Assembly: GCF_018687735.1 (NCBI RefSeq)
Contig: NZ_CP061304.1
Location: 310,001 to 374,000 of the forward strand
From: Polynucleobacter sp. MG-5-Ahmo-C2
GTDB taxonomy: Bacteria > Pseudomonadota > Gammaproteobacteria > Burkholderiales > Burkholderiaceae
Reading direction: 5' to 3'
DNA length: 64,000 nucleotides
Within the stretch, counting starts at the first letter, position 1, and every line of letters begins with the position of its first letter. The notes under the pieces were generated by a model that did no database searches, was not told the DNA's origin, and saw only the letters and a list, made by a program, of their open reading frames with translations. Both the position numbers and the translations under genes were made by a program. Below are positions 25,687-34,057 of this stretch, one piece after another.

Positions 25687-25923
25687 ATGAGCCGCCATTC
25701 ATTAATTGCCATTATTGCTATCACTCTAATTGGATTTATCTTATTTAAGGGTGCGGCAAGTTTTTTATGTGAGCCAGCAAAAAGTAATCCAGTGGTTAAT
25801 GTGATCTCTAATGTCATTCCAGTACCAGAGCCTATTAAAGGAGCTGCTCAGCCTGACCCATTTTCATGGGAGCCGGTCATGCAGCGTATGGCCCATTTTT
25901 TCTCCAAAGCCTGTCCAAAATAA
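25687..25923 (+). CDS. small single-pass membrane or exported protein
   Basis: A 78-residue protein with a hydrophobic N-terminus (LIAIIAITLIGFILFKGAASFL) that could be a membrane anchor or an uncleaved signal, then a short proline-rich region and a C-terminal FSKACPK. I recognise no family. It follows the DUF3108 gene by 21 bp on the same strand and converges with the antiporter gene. Confidence 0.55.
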   Translation: MSRHSLIAIIAITLIGFILFKGAASFLCEPAKSNPVVNVISNVIPVPEPIKGAAQPDPFSWEPVMQRMAHFFSKACPK

Positions 25924-25957
25924 TTTCCTCCCCTAAGGGGTTAATGATGTGGTGAGA

Positions 25958-26986
25958 CTAGGGTACAAGGCTTAAAAATAAGTACTCAAAGAAGATAATC
26001 AAGTGCACCACCCCTTGTAATAGAGTGGTTCTGCCAATGGCTAATGTTAGGGCCCCAATAAAGAATGACAGATACATCAAGGTCATGTTGAGACTGCTAA
26101 TACCTAGGCTGAGCGGCAAATCAAAGAAGATGGCTATTGCAGCAATTGCTGGAATAGAAAGTCCAATGCTCGCTAAAGCAGAGCCTAAGGCTAAGTTCAA
26201 ACTGCTTTGCAGGCGATTGGCTTTGGCTGCTCTGACTGCCGCAAATCCCTCTGGTAAAAGTACTAGCAGGGCAATCGCAATGCCCACAATGGTTTTAGGT
26301 GCGCCGGCCGCTTTTACTCCCGCCTCAATCGCTGGGCTGAGTAGTTCGGCAAGACCAACAACTACGATTAGCGAGAGTATCAGCAGGATTGCACTGACCG
26401 CAGTTTTGAGATTGCTGGGTTTGAGAGCGTGAAAATTAATATCTGTTTTTTTATCAGCAGCTTTTGGCAGGTAGTAATCCCGATGGGTTACAGTTTGAAA
26501 GAATAAAAAAGCAATGTATAGCGCAAAAGAGGCGATTCCAGCAAAAGCGAGCTGACTCTTGGTAAAGTCTGGCCCGGGTGTGCTCACCGTGACAATGGGC
26601 ATGATCAAAATAAAGGTTGCTAAAGCAGTTAGCACTGCCAAGGCAGAATTAGTCCCTTCATTGCGAAAGCTCATCTCATGATGATGTAGGCCGCCAATAA
26701 AAATACACAGGCCAATCACGCCATTGATCACAATCATTACTGTGGCAAATACAGCGTCACGAGCAATGAATTCCGATCCATCATGTCCCGAGAGCATCAT
26801 GGAGATAATTAAGGAAACCTCAATGATGGTGACGCTAATAGCAAGCACCAATGCCCCATAGGGCTCTCCTGTTTTATGGGCTATTACTTCGGCATGATGA
26901 ACAGCTGAAAGTACTCCACCAATTAGCAGAACAGCCATCAGTGCAATAAACCAAGTTTGACTGGCTAGGGAGTGAAGGAGTTCCAT
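25958..26986 (-). CDS. chaA: ChaA-like calcium/cation:proton antiporter
   Basis: A 342-residue inner-membrane antiporter of the CAX superfamily with about eleven helices in two homologous halves. The acidic ion-coordinating motifs are visible: AISVTIIEVSLIISMM in the first half and LLVLLPEGFAAVRAAKANRLQSS in the second. ChaA-type proteins exchange Ca2+ or Na+/K+ for protons. The start has a GAAGGAG ribosome binding site on the minus strand. It diverges from cbiX and nothing in the context adds to its role. Confidence 0.88.
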   Translation of the reverse strand: MELLHSLASQTWFIALMAVLLIGGVLSAVHHAEVIAHKTGEPYGALVLAISVTIIEVSLIISMMLSGHDGSEFIARDAVFATVMIVINGVIGLCIFIGGLHHHEMSFRNEGTNSALAVLTALATFILIMPIVTVSTPGPDFTKSQLAFAGIASFALYIAFLFFQTVTHRDYYLPKAADKKTDINFHALKPSNLKTAVSAILLILSLIVVVGLAELLSPAIEAGVKAAGAPKTIVGIAIALLVLLPEGFAAVRAAKANRLQSSLNLALGSALASIGLSIPAIAAIAIFFDLPLSLGISSLNMTLMYLSFFIGALTLAIGRTTLLQGVVHLIIFFEYLFLSLVP

Positions 26987-27103
26987 GGATGGGTCTTATT
27001 GGATTGATGAAAATCCACTCAATTGAATTTAAGGTTAAGCTTACAAGTAATAAAAAACAGAGTAATTGATCATGAGAGTTCGATATTGGAGTGTAAGGTA
27101 TTT

Positions 27104-27466
27104 ATGAAGGCAATCATTCTTTTTGGCCATGGGGCCCGTGATAATCGGTGGCGCGAGCCCTTTGATCGGTTGGCAGAGCTTTGGCGTGTCCAGCATGCAG
27201 ATCTACCAGTGGAGTTGGCTTTTTTAGAAATGATGCAGCCTAGCTTAGAAGAAGCAGTTACTTCCCTTGGCGCTTTGGGAGCTACTTACATCACCATAGT
27301 GCCGGTCTTTTTTGGCCAAGGTGGCCATTTAAGGAATGATTTCCCCGTATTACTAAATGCCTGCCAGAAAAAGTTTCCGCAAATTGCTTTAAGCGCGACG
27401 CCGGCCGTTGGAGAGGATCCCGCCGTCTTGCAAGCGATTGTGGATTTCGGAGCTAGGGCTCTCTAA
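27104..27466 (+). CDS. cbiX: CbiX-like sirohydrochlorin chelatase
   Basis: A short CbiX/SirB-type chelatase, about 120 residues from ATG 27104, whose N-terminus KAIILFGHGARDNRW carries the metal-binding histidine. A second region, ITIVPVFFGQGGHLRNDFP, has the other catalytic histidine. The frame opens at 27023 but the extra 27 residues are not family-like. It would insert iron into sirohydrochlorin to make siroheme for the nearby sulfite reductase. Its 3' end overlaps the convergent cobA by 78 bp, so antisense effects between the two transcripts are possible. Confidence 0.85.
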   Translation: MKAIILFGHGARDNRWREPFDRLAELWRVQHADLPVELAFLEMMQPSLEEAVTSLGALGATYITIVPVFFGQGGHLRNDFPVLLNACQKKFPQIALSATPAVGEDPAVLQAIVDFGARAL

Positions 27467-28234
27467 GTTTTGTTTTGCATGCTTGTCTGAAGTTTGGCCT
27501 GTAGTTCTGAGGGCCTCGCCAACCATAATGAGTGCTGGCGAAAAACTGTCAAACCAATGATCCGCTTTACCTAAAGCCAGTTCACCTAAAGTGCTTGACC
27601 ATTGACGCTCACGCTCTGTACTCACGGCTTCTAAAATGTGTACTGGCGTATTTTCTGCTTGATTGGAGCTTTTTTCAATTAACTGCTGCGCAATCTTGGC
27701 AGCATCTTTACGGCCCATGTAATACACCAAGGTATCGGCACTAGGGTTCTGGATTGGCTGCATGTGATTGTCGTGTGCTCCTTGGGCGAGCGTGACAAAA
27801 GCAACACTACGCGAGATACCGCGCAGGGTTAAAGATTGCTGTAGGCTTGCTGCGCCAGCTAATGCAGCGGTAATGCCCGGTACGACTTCTACTTCAATCC
27901 CCATTTTCTTGAGTGCTTGGATTTCTTCATCGGCTCTGCCAAAAAGCATGGGGTCGCCACCCTTGAGGCGCACAACAATTTTGTACTGTTTGGCAGCGTC
28001 AACTAATCGTTTATTAATAAAGTGCTGGGCAGAAGAAAGCTTGCCACAGCGCTTACCTACAGGCACCTGAATAGCCTGTGGACAAAGGGATAGCATCCCG
28101 GGTTCCACTAGCGCATCATGAAAAACCACATCAGCCTTTTCTAGGAGCTTGGCTCCACGGACGGTAATGAGATCGGCGGCCCCAGGACCAGCGCCAACCA
28201 GATAAACTTTGCCGTATGAAGAGTTGTTTTTCAT
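27389..28234 (-). CDS. cobA: uroporphyrinogen-III C-methyltransferase
   Basis: A 281-residue SUMT (CobA/CysG C-terminal type) that methylates uroporphyrinogen III twice to precorrin-2. Signatures are VYLVGAGPGAADLITVRG at the N-terminus, VVRLKGGDPMLFGR, and VVPGITAALAGAASL, plus TLVYYMGRKDAAKIA. The dehydrogenase module of CysG is absent, so precorrin-2 oxidation must be encoded elsewhere. The gene is downstream of sulfite reductase and DUF934 on the same strand (27-bp gap), so siroheme supply and use are probably co-transcribed. Confidence 0.92.
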   Translation of the reverse strand: MKNNSSYGKVYLVGAGPGAADLITVRGAKLLEKADVVFHDALVEPGMLSLCPQAIQVPVGKRCGKLSSAQHFINKRLVDAAKQYKIVVRLKGGDPMLFGRADEEIQALKKMGIEVEVVPGITAALAGAASLQQSLTLRGISRSVAFVTLAQGAHDNHMQPIQNPSADTLVYYMGRKDAAKIAQQLIEKSSNQAENTPVHILEAVSTERERQWSSTLGELALGKADHWFDSFSPALIMVGEALRTTGQTSDKHAKQNLESPSSEIHNRLQDGGILSNGRRRA

Positions 28235-28261
28235 GACTTTTATTTTGTGCTTAGCTTATTT

Positions 28262-28852
28262 TTAGCTTATGGCTAGCAAAGATCTCTTGCCGCGCCAGCT
28301 GTTCTGCGTAGTTACAGTAAAAAGATCAAATTGCTTTAAGGCAACATCGAGGTTTTGATCATGACGCAATGCAAAGCTATCAAACCCTACCCGTGCGCCT
28401 TGTAAGAGTTGATCAATCAAAACATCACCAATCATGCGAATCTCTTTATCCCAGCCTAAGCGATCGCGTAAAAGAGCTGCTGTACTGAAGCTTCTACCAT
28501 CCCTAAAGAGTGGAAAGTAGGCGGCTACAAGTGGCCAGTATTGTTTGCCCGATTCAATCAGTTCTGCGTGCTGAAGGATGTCATCATCCGCAGCAAACCA
28601 CACACCTATTTGACCTTTTTTGGCTTTGGTCAAAACGTCAGACCCTTCATGACGCGAATCAAGTTGACTACGCCACCAAGTAAATGGCACAAGTACTTTG
28701 CTATTTGCATACTCTGCAGGAAGACCGCTTTCATCTTGCACATCCCAAACTTGCCATTCATTAGGAGCAAGAAATGGTTTTCCCTCTCTTGGAAATAACA
28801 GCACTTGAGCATGAGACTGGATTAGTTTTGTTGGGTTGGAATTACTCATCAC
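28262..28852 (-). CDS. DUF934 family protein (sulfite reduction partner)
   Basis: A 196-residue cytoplasmic protein consistent with DUF934, which is found beside one-component sulfite reductases in betaproteobacteria. Visible features are VLVPFTWWRSQL, GVWFAADDD, FPLFRDGRSFSTAALLRDRL and the conserved MIGDVLIDQL. Its start overlaps the sulfite reductase stop by 4 bp. The biochemical role is not established to my knowledge. Context argues for electron delivery to, or assembly of, the reductase. Confidence 0.85.
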   Translation of the reverse strand: MMSNSNPTKLIQSHAQVLLFPREGKPFLAPNEWQVWDVQDESGLPAEYANSKVLVPFTWWRSQLDSRHEGSDVLTKAKKGQIGVWFAADDDILQHAELIESGKQYWPLVAAYFPLFRDGRSFSTAALLRDRLGWDKEIRMIGDVLIDQLLQGARVGFDSFALRHDQNLDVALKQFDLFTVTTQNSWRGKRSLLAIS

Positions 28853-30567
28853 GCATCCTCCCCAACGGTTTTATCTGCCTCCCCTTTTTTCTTGGCATTC
28901 TGATACGCAGCTTCTTTAAACGGGATTACTCCAAGACGGCCATAGGCATCAATAAAGGACTCATCTTCATTGCGGTGCGCGACGTAGGTATTAATGATGT
29001 TGGTGATAACGTCTGGGATTTCATCAGCATAAAAAGAAGGGCCAATCACCTTACCAATGGCGGCATCATTGCCTTGTTCGCCGCCCAAGGTGATTTGATA
29101 CCACTCTTCACCGTCTTTATCGACACCGAGCACACCAATATTGCCTACGTGATGGTGGCCGCATGAATTAATACAGCCTGAAATATTCAAGCTGATATCG
29201 CCCAAATCAAATAAGTAATCCAAATCATCAAACCGTTCCTGAATCGCTTTAGCAATGGGTAAAGATTTGGCATTGGCTAGTGAGCAAAAGTCACCGCCAG
29301 GGCAGGCGATGATGTCAGTGAGCAAACCCACATTTGGCAGCGCCACTTTTTGTTTCTTCGCCTCTTGCCAGAGGGCGTATAACTTGGCTTGTTCAACATC
29401 AGCCAGCACTAAGTTTTGCTCATGAGTGACGCGTAATTCACCAAAAGAGTATTGATCAGCCAGATCAGCAATGGCAAGCATCTGCGCAGTGGTCGCGTCA
29501 CCTGGGGCAACAGTGCCATGGGGCTTGAGCGATAAAATCACGCTAGCATAGCCAGGTACTTGATGGGGTTTGACATTGCGCTCTAACCATCTTGCAAAGG
29601 CTGTTTTATCTGCTTCACTTGCAATGTTGATCACTTGCTCATTGGTGAGGGCGGTCAAGCTCTTATACGCAGGCTTAGTAAAGTGTTTGGCAACGCGATC
29701 CCATTCCGCTTGGGTGAAATTGTCATCACCATTTTTGATGTGCAACCACTCACCTTCAACCTGGCGCGCAAATTCTTCAGGGCCTAAAGCCTTCACTAAA
29801 ATCTTGATACGGGCTTTGTAGAGATTGTCTCTGCGGCCAAAGCGGTTGTAGACGCGAAGTAGGGCAGTAAGATAGCTTGGCAATAACTGCCACGGCAAAT
29901 CAGTCTGAATCAGAGACCCCAAAATCGGGGTGCGGCCCATGCCACCGCCGGCATAGATATCAGCCGTGAGCTCACCATTATTAACAGCTTTGTTTTTCTT
30001 CAGTTCAATGCCTACGTCATGACATAGCAATACTGTGCGGTCTTCTTTGGCGCCATTGACGGCAAACTTAAATTTGCGTGGAAGATGTGCAAACTCTGGA
30101 TGAAGAGTAGACCATTGACGGAGTAATTCACAAACAGGGCGAGGATCGACGTATTCATCACCGGCAACCCCAGCAAAAGCATCACTTGTAATATTACGAA
30201 TACAGTTGCCTGAGGTCTGAATGGCATGCATTTCAACTTTGGCGAGCTCGGCCAAAATATCGGGAGTGTCTTCTAAGGTGACCCAGTTGTATTGAATATT
30301 TTGACGGGTAGTGAAGTGGCCATAACCGCGGTCATATTTTTCGGCAATGAGTGCCATGGTGCGCAGTTGCTTGGAATTAAATAAGCCATAAGGGATGGCA
30401 ACCCGCAGCATATAAGCATGGCGCTGGTGGTAAAGCCCATTTTGCAGACGGAGGGGGCGAAACTCTTCTTCGGCTAAGGTGCCATTGAGACGTCGGGCAA
30501 CTTGGTCCCTAAATTGGGCAACCCGTTGATCTACCAGGGTTTGGTCAATATGGTCATATTTATACAT
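28849..30567 (-). CDS. cysI: sulfite reductase hemoprotein (siroheme/[4Fe-4S])
   Basis: A 572-residue nitrite/sulfite reductase, reducing sulfite to sulfide with six electrons in sulfate assimilation. Both ferredoxin-like half-repeats are present (GHFTTRQNIQYNW and ELRVTHEQNLVLADVE). The coupled siroheme-[4Fe-4S] ligands are CPGGDFC near residue 420 and CINSCGHH near residue 462. No CysJ flavoprotein is nearby, so it probably takes electrons from ferredoxin or via the DUF934 partner. cysH/D/N are not adjacent. The unusually palindrome-rich 181-bp region upstream likely holds its promoter. Confidence 0.92.
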   Translation of the reverse strand: MYKYDHIDQTLVDQRVAQFRDQVARRLNGTLAEEEFRPLRLQNGLYHQRHAYMLRVAIPYGLFNSKQLRTMALIAEKYDRGYGHFTTRQNIQYNWVTLEDTPDILAELAKVEMHAIQTSGNCIRNITSDAFAGVAGDEYVDPRPVCELLRQWSTLHPEFAHLPRKFKFAVNGAKEDRTVLLCHDVGIELKKNKAVNNGELTADIYAGGGMGRTPILGSLIQTDLPWQLLPSYLTALLRVYNRFGRRDNLYKARIKILVKALGPEEFARQVEGEWLHIKNGDDNFTQAEWDRVAKHFTKPAYKSLTALTNEQVINIASEADKTAFARWLERNVKPHQVPGYASVILSLKPHGTVAPGDATTAQMLAIADLADQYSFGELRVTHEQNLVLADVEQAKLYALWQEAKKQKVALPNVGLLTDIIACPGGDFCSLANAKSLPIAKAIQERFDDLDYLFDLGDISLNISGCINSCGHHHVGNIGVLGVDKDGEEWYQITLGGEQGNDAAIGKVIGPSFYADEIPDVITNIINTYVAHRNEDESFIDAYGRLGVIPFKEAAYQNAKKKGEADKTVGEDA

Positions 30568-30748
30568 AACGGACGATTGTCATGGATTTTCAATATTGCT
30601 ACAAATACTCAAAAGTCTGCGCTATATAACTATATTGATATATAGATGCAATTTATACCCTGGATCTTCTGTTAAGTTTTTAGATCAAGATCTATAGGAC
30701 ATCGACCATATTTTGCGCTACCTCAAAGAAAAGTAACCGCTTACCTCT
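30568..30748 (-). promoter_or_regulatory. upstream region of sulfite reductase with palindromes
   Basis: The 181 bp before the cysI-like gene hold TAGATC-AA-GATCTA (30681-30694), a perfect 14-bp palindrome, and CTATATA (30622-30628) inverted to TATATAG (30639-30645). A regulator of sulfur genes, such as a CysB-type protein, could bind here. I cannot identify a CysB site with confidence. Confidence 0.4.
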
Positions 30749-31120
30749 TTAAAGCCCAAATTCCCGATAGTGCCTATACAGATTGGCAATTGAGGCAAAG
30801 CCCAGGGCAACAATCAGAATAGCAAAGACGTAATCGATCGTCAGATAAGTAAAGACCCCCAATTGAATGAGGATTGCTGCCCCAACAAAGCTAGCAATCG
30901 AACCAAAGGCAACTAACTTAAAGTTCGGAATAAACGCCCCCAAGGTGATCGCAATAAACACGATATAGAGATCAGAGACGAGTTGATCCGCTGTCACAAA
31001 AACCGTGTTTGTAAATTCTGGTTTGATCAATTTCCCCAAAACAGCAAACAGCAAAATGGCTGCGAGAATTGCAAAGTTCAGCTTTGCTTTATCTAAGATG
31101 GCTTTGAGTTGATCGTTCAT
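30749..31120 (-). CDS. small polytopic membrane protein
   Basis: A 123-residue protein with about four hydrophobic helices (starting at LNFAILAAILLFAVLGKLI and ending near AILIVALGFASIANLY) and short polar ends. No family is recognised. It lies 30 bp after another small membrane protein on the same strand, so the two are probably co-expressed. There is no direct link to the sulfur genes further downstream. Confidence 0.6.
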   Translation of the reverse strand: MNDQLKAILDKAKLNFAILAAILLFAVLGKLIKPEFTNTVFVTADQLVSDLYIVFIAITLGAFIPNFKLVAFGSIASFVGAAILIQLGVFTYLTIDYVFAILIVALGFASIANLYRHYREFGL

Positions 31121-31150
31121 GCTGCTCGATAGTTTCTTACAATGCGTTTT

Positions 31151-31378
31151 TTATGAAGCCGCACTGCCGTTGAATACGAGACTCATACCAATCCATAGCA
31201 GTACAAATGCAACTAAGATCGTTGAGCCAATTTTCTTGAGAAAGTATTCAAGGGTATCCATATAGGCTTCATCTCCCCTGCCAAAGTATTGGTCAAAGCG
31301 TTTCCAGACAAGTCGACCCACAACAACGGGTAGGAGTATGGCAACAATGCCAAGAATGACGGTAAGCGTGTTATCCAT
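31151..31378 (-). CDS. small membrane protein with two helices
   Basis: A 75-residue protein from ATG 31378 (MDNTLTVILGIVAILLP). A longer frame to 31408 exists but the first ten residues are polar and unlikely. Two hydrophobic helices flank a charged loop with VWKRFDQYFGRGDEAY. It is unrecognised. It pairs with the 123-residue membrane protein downstream and diverges from the HdeD-like gene. Confidence 0.55.
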   Translation of the reverse strand: MDNTLTVILGIVAILLPVVVGRLVWKRFDQYFGRGDEAYMDTLEYFLKKIGSTILVAFVLLWIGMSLVFNGSAAS

Positions 31379-31435
31379 GAGGGGTGTCTTTCTAAATTCA
31401 ATACCCAATGCTATTGGTGTATTTGCTCATTTGTG

Positions 31436-31459
31436 AAGGGTAAAGAATACCCTTTTTTC
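31436..31459 (+). terminator. terminator-like hairpin with no gene before it
   Basis: AAGGGTA-AAGAA-TACCCTT followed by a run of T reads as a good intrinsic terminator on the + strand, yet no + strand gene ends here: the gene on its left is on the minus strand. It may end a short or antisense transcript, or act in the leader of the next gene. Confidence 0.6.
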
Positions 31460-31587
31460 TAGTAATCCCTATTGGCAGTTTCTATGAAGGCTGATTTGTC
31501 TGTTGAAACCCGGATTCGGCCATTGATAGGGGGTTTATTGATACAGTAGAGGCTTCTAAGCAAATTCACCCTCTAGAGAGCCCCAAT

Positions 31588-32166
31588 ATGACTGAACTCG
31601 ATGCCGCACAAATCAATGAAATTCGTAGCAAGGTATTGGGGGCTGCAGCTAAAGTTCCTGGCGCCCTCATTGGTTTGGGTATTTTATTGATCATACTGGG
31701 GATGATTGGCATTGCAGGCCAGACACTATTTTCTTTTGTCTCAGTGAATGTACTCGGTATTTTTCTATTTGCTGGTGGTGTACTCCAAGGAGTTCATGCA
31801 TTTCAATCGAGCGGCTGGAAAAGCCTTGCCGTTCAGATTGTTTTTGCTATTTTGTACATAGCAGCAGCACTTTATGTTTGGGCATTCCCTATTCCAGCGC
31901 TTGAGGCAATTACTTTATGGCTCGCAGCAATCTTTTTTGTCACTGGTGTATTGCGTTTAATTTCTGCATTCCAGCATCGTCATTTCAGTGAGTGGATTTG
32001 GATGGTACTTTCTTCTGCGCTCTCCATTTTAATGGGCGCCCTCATCCTGAATGGCTATCCAGAGTCTAGTTTGTGGTTACCAGGTTTATTGATTGCGATT
32101 GAACTGCTCTTACAAGGTTGGTCTTTGCTCTTCTTGGGTTTAGCAGCACGTTCGCTAACTAAGTAA
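31588..32166 (+). CDS. HdeD-family (DUF308) membrane protein
   Basis: A 192-residue membrane protein with six hydrophobic helices in pairs, matching the HdeD/DUF308 family. E. coli HdeD is linked to acid resistance at high cell density, but the general function is unclear. The family features seen are ALIGLGILLIILGMIGIAG, FLFAGGVLQGVHAFQS and the repeated FVTGVLRLISAFQHR. An orphan hairpin and a 128-bp region lie upstream. The following 58-residue gene begins 37 bp after its stop. Confidence 0.85.
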   Translation: MTELDAAQINEIRSKVLGAAAKVPGALIGLGILLIILGMIGIAGQTLFSFVSVNVLGIFLFAGGVLQGVHAFQSSGWKSLAVQIVFAILYIAAALYVWAFPIPALEAITLWLAAIFFVTGVLRLISAFQHRHFSEWIWMVLSSALSILMGALILNGYPESSLWLPGLLIAIELLLQGWSLLFLGLAARSLTK

Positions 32167-32203
32167 ACAGCCGCATAGGCACTCAGCGCGGAGAGCTCTT
32201 CTG

Positions 32204-32380
32204 ATGACAATGAAAAAAACCGACCTGTACAAAAACTTAGCCTTGGCTACTGCGCAACGGATGAAAAATGCTACCAAAACCCCAAAGTTAACGGCAGCTG
32301 ATAAGGCTAAATCTAAAAAAGAGTTGGCAGAGGCAAACCCTTTATTGGCTTCTTTAATGGGTAAGAAAAAAGCGAAGTAG
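32204..32380 (+). CDS. 58-residue lysine-rich protein, coupled to the next gene
   Basis: A short frame from ATG 32204 to TAG 32378-32380 encoding 58 residues, of which about fifteen are lysine. It begins MTMKKTDLYKNLALATAQRM and ends MGKKKAK. Support comes from a possible ribosome binding site (GGAGAG at 32190-32195) and from a 1-bp overlap with the GTG start of the acyltransferase (TAGTG), typical of translational coupling. No membrane segment is present, and the high charge suggests nucleic-acid or ribosome binding. I recognise no family. Confidence 0.6.
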   Translation: MTMKKTDLYKNLALATAQRMKNATKTPKLTAADKAKSKKELAEANPLLASLMGKKKAK

Positions 32381-33456
32381 TGCAGTCAAAAAACCATTTT
32401 CTTCTTGTCGATTTCTTAAAAACCTTTGCTGCTGTAGCGATCATTCTGCATCATCTATCAAATTATGGTCAGATTGCTGAGGATGCTCGGCAACTTCTAC
32501 CAGGCATCATGGATTTCTTGTTTGAGTATGGTCGCTACGCTGTGCAAATCTTTTTGGTGATGGGTGGATATTTAGCCGCTCAATCTTTGACTCGCTCTGA
32601 AAAACTAAAAAACTCCAGAGATGTCCTAAAGATAATTATTAACCGCTACTTAAGACTTTTTGCTCCCTATGTCGTTGCGCTACTAGTAACCATTGCATGC
32701 GCTTGGGTAGCACGCTTTTGGATCCAAGATGAATTTGTGGGTGAATCAGAAACACTGAGTCAGTTCTTGGCGCATCTGTTTTTCTTCCAGGGCTTTTTGG
32801 GCTTGGATGCGATTTCTGCAGGAGTTTGGTACGTTGCTATTGATTGGCAGTTGTACGCTATCTTGGCTTTATTGCTCGGCATGTTTCCAGGCTTTAGATC
32901 CTTAGTCTGGATATTGACGATATTGTCTGTGGCATCTTTGCTGTATTTCAATCGACTGACTGCTTACGAAAATTATTTTATTTATTTTATTGGCGCATAT
33001 GGCCTGGGCGCACTTGCCCAGCTTTGTAAAAATTACCCAGATCAATTGGTAAATCGTATTGCCGTGATATGTATCGTACTAGCCGGCCTAGCCATCGCTG
33101 TTGCTAGCTTTCATCAATTCTGGCCACGCAATCTCTTGGCTTATGTAGTTGCTGTCACACTCATCTTTTTTGGCGATTTGGCATATAAAGATCAGGTACG
33201 GGTGCACAAACATATCCAGCCACATAAACTTGTCAATGCCATTTTATGGAGCAGTAGAAGATCTTATTGCGCCTTCTTATTGCATTTTTCTTGCATCTTG
33301 TTGGCTAACAGTCTTTATGTTGGCTGGGGTATGAGTCACTTGCATGATGGCGCTCTGGCGCTAGCACTTATGTTGATGGCCTTTGTTGCGAGTTGGGGCG
33401 CTGCCAACTACCTGTATCGCTGGGTTGAAGTGCCCTCTAGAAGAATAAAGCTTTAA
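32380..33456 (+). CDS. acyltransferase 3-family membrane protein
   Basis: A 358-residue membrane O-acyltransferase with ten or so helices and no SGNH domain. The N-terminal motif FLKTFAAVAIILHHLSNYG contains the catalytic-type histidine, and RYAVQIFLVMGGYLAAQSL and AGVWYVAIDWQLYAILALL correspond to the conserved blocks of the family. The substrate may be a surface sugar or lipid. The GTG start shares one base with the stop of the 58-residue gene. It converges with darP, overlapping it by 4 bp at the stops. Confidence 0.82.
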   Translation: MQSKNHFLLVDFLKTFAAVAIILHHLSNYGQIAEDARQLLPGIMDFLFEYGRYAVQIFLVMGGYLAAQSLTRSEKLKNSRDVLKIIINRYLRLFAPYVVALLVTIACAWVARFWIQDEFVGESETLSQFLAHLFFFQGFLGLDAISAGVWYVAIDWQLYAILALLLGMFPGFRSLVWILTILSVASLLYFNRLTAYENYFIYFIGAYGLGALAQLCKNYPDQLVNRIAVICIVLAGLAIAVASFHQFWPRNLLAYVVAVTLIFFGDLAYKDQVRVHKHIQPHKLVNAILWSSRRSYCAFLLHFSCILLANSLYVGWGMSHLHDGALALALMLMAFVASWGAANYLYRWVEVPSRRIKL

Positions 33457-33980
33457 AGCCCCATATCCTTTAACACACGGAAGATCTCGCGATAAGCCTT
33501 CGGTGGTTTATTTTGCTCTTTCTCTCTACGCGCATTGCGAATGAGGGTGCGCATATTCTGAATATCCATATCAGGATATTGTTCAATCATCTTGGTGAAG
33601 GCCTCATCATTGTTCACTAGCCTATCGCGATAACTTTCTAAAAAATGCAGCTTAGCTGTTTCAGCTTTGCTTACCCCCTGAATGGCATCTAAACGCTTTT
33701 GAATGGCATCAAGTTCTTCTTCATCTAAAAAGCGCATGAGTTTGCCAAGATATTGTTTATGGCGCCGAATTGCTTCAAAACTTTTGATCTTGTTGGTTTC
33801 TGCAATCGCTACTTTGATGGCTTCATCTAGAGGGATGGTTTTGAGGGCATCGCTGCTCAACGCTGCTAAGACTTCTGCCAATTTCTGGCGTTCTGTCATT
33901 TGGCGCTTAAGCTCAGACTTGCTGGGGCCTTCATCAACCTCGACTAGCTTAGGAGTGCGATTCTTCTCATTAATGTGCAT
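33453..33980 (-). CDS. darP: ribosome biogenesis factor YjgA/DarP
   Basis: A 175-residue charged helical protein of the DUF615/YjgA family, which associates with pre-50S ribosomal particles in E. coli and helps late 50S assembly. Recognisable segments are GPSKSELKRQMTERQKL at the N-terminus, AIRRHKQYLGKLMR and ALRRNARREK-type tail (RTLIRNARREKEQNKPPKAY). The length fits the family. It stands alone between convergent and divergent neighbours. Confidence 0.9.
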   Translation of the reverse strand: MHINEKNRTPKLVEVDEGPSKSELKRQMTERQKLAEVLAALSSDALKTIPLDEAIKVAIAETNKIKSFEAIRRHKQYLGKLMRFLDEEELDAIQKRLDAIQGVSKAETAKLHFLESYRDRLVNNDEAFTKMIEQYPDMDIQNMRTLIRNARREKEQNKPPKAYREIFRVLKDMGL

Positions 33981-34057
33981 GTCCTCATTTTAGACGGGTA
34001 TTAGGCTATTCTGAGTAGATGCCGATTTTCTAGCTTTAGTAAATAATAGACAATCAG

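Noticed and set aside
25928..25942. Short CCCCTAAGGGG hairpin between convergent genes
   Set aside because: Only four base pairs and no T-run, too weak to call a terminator.
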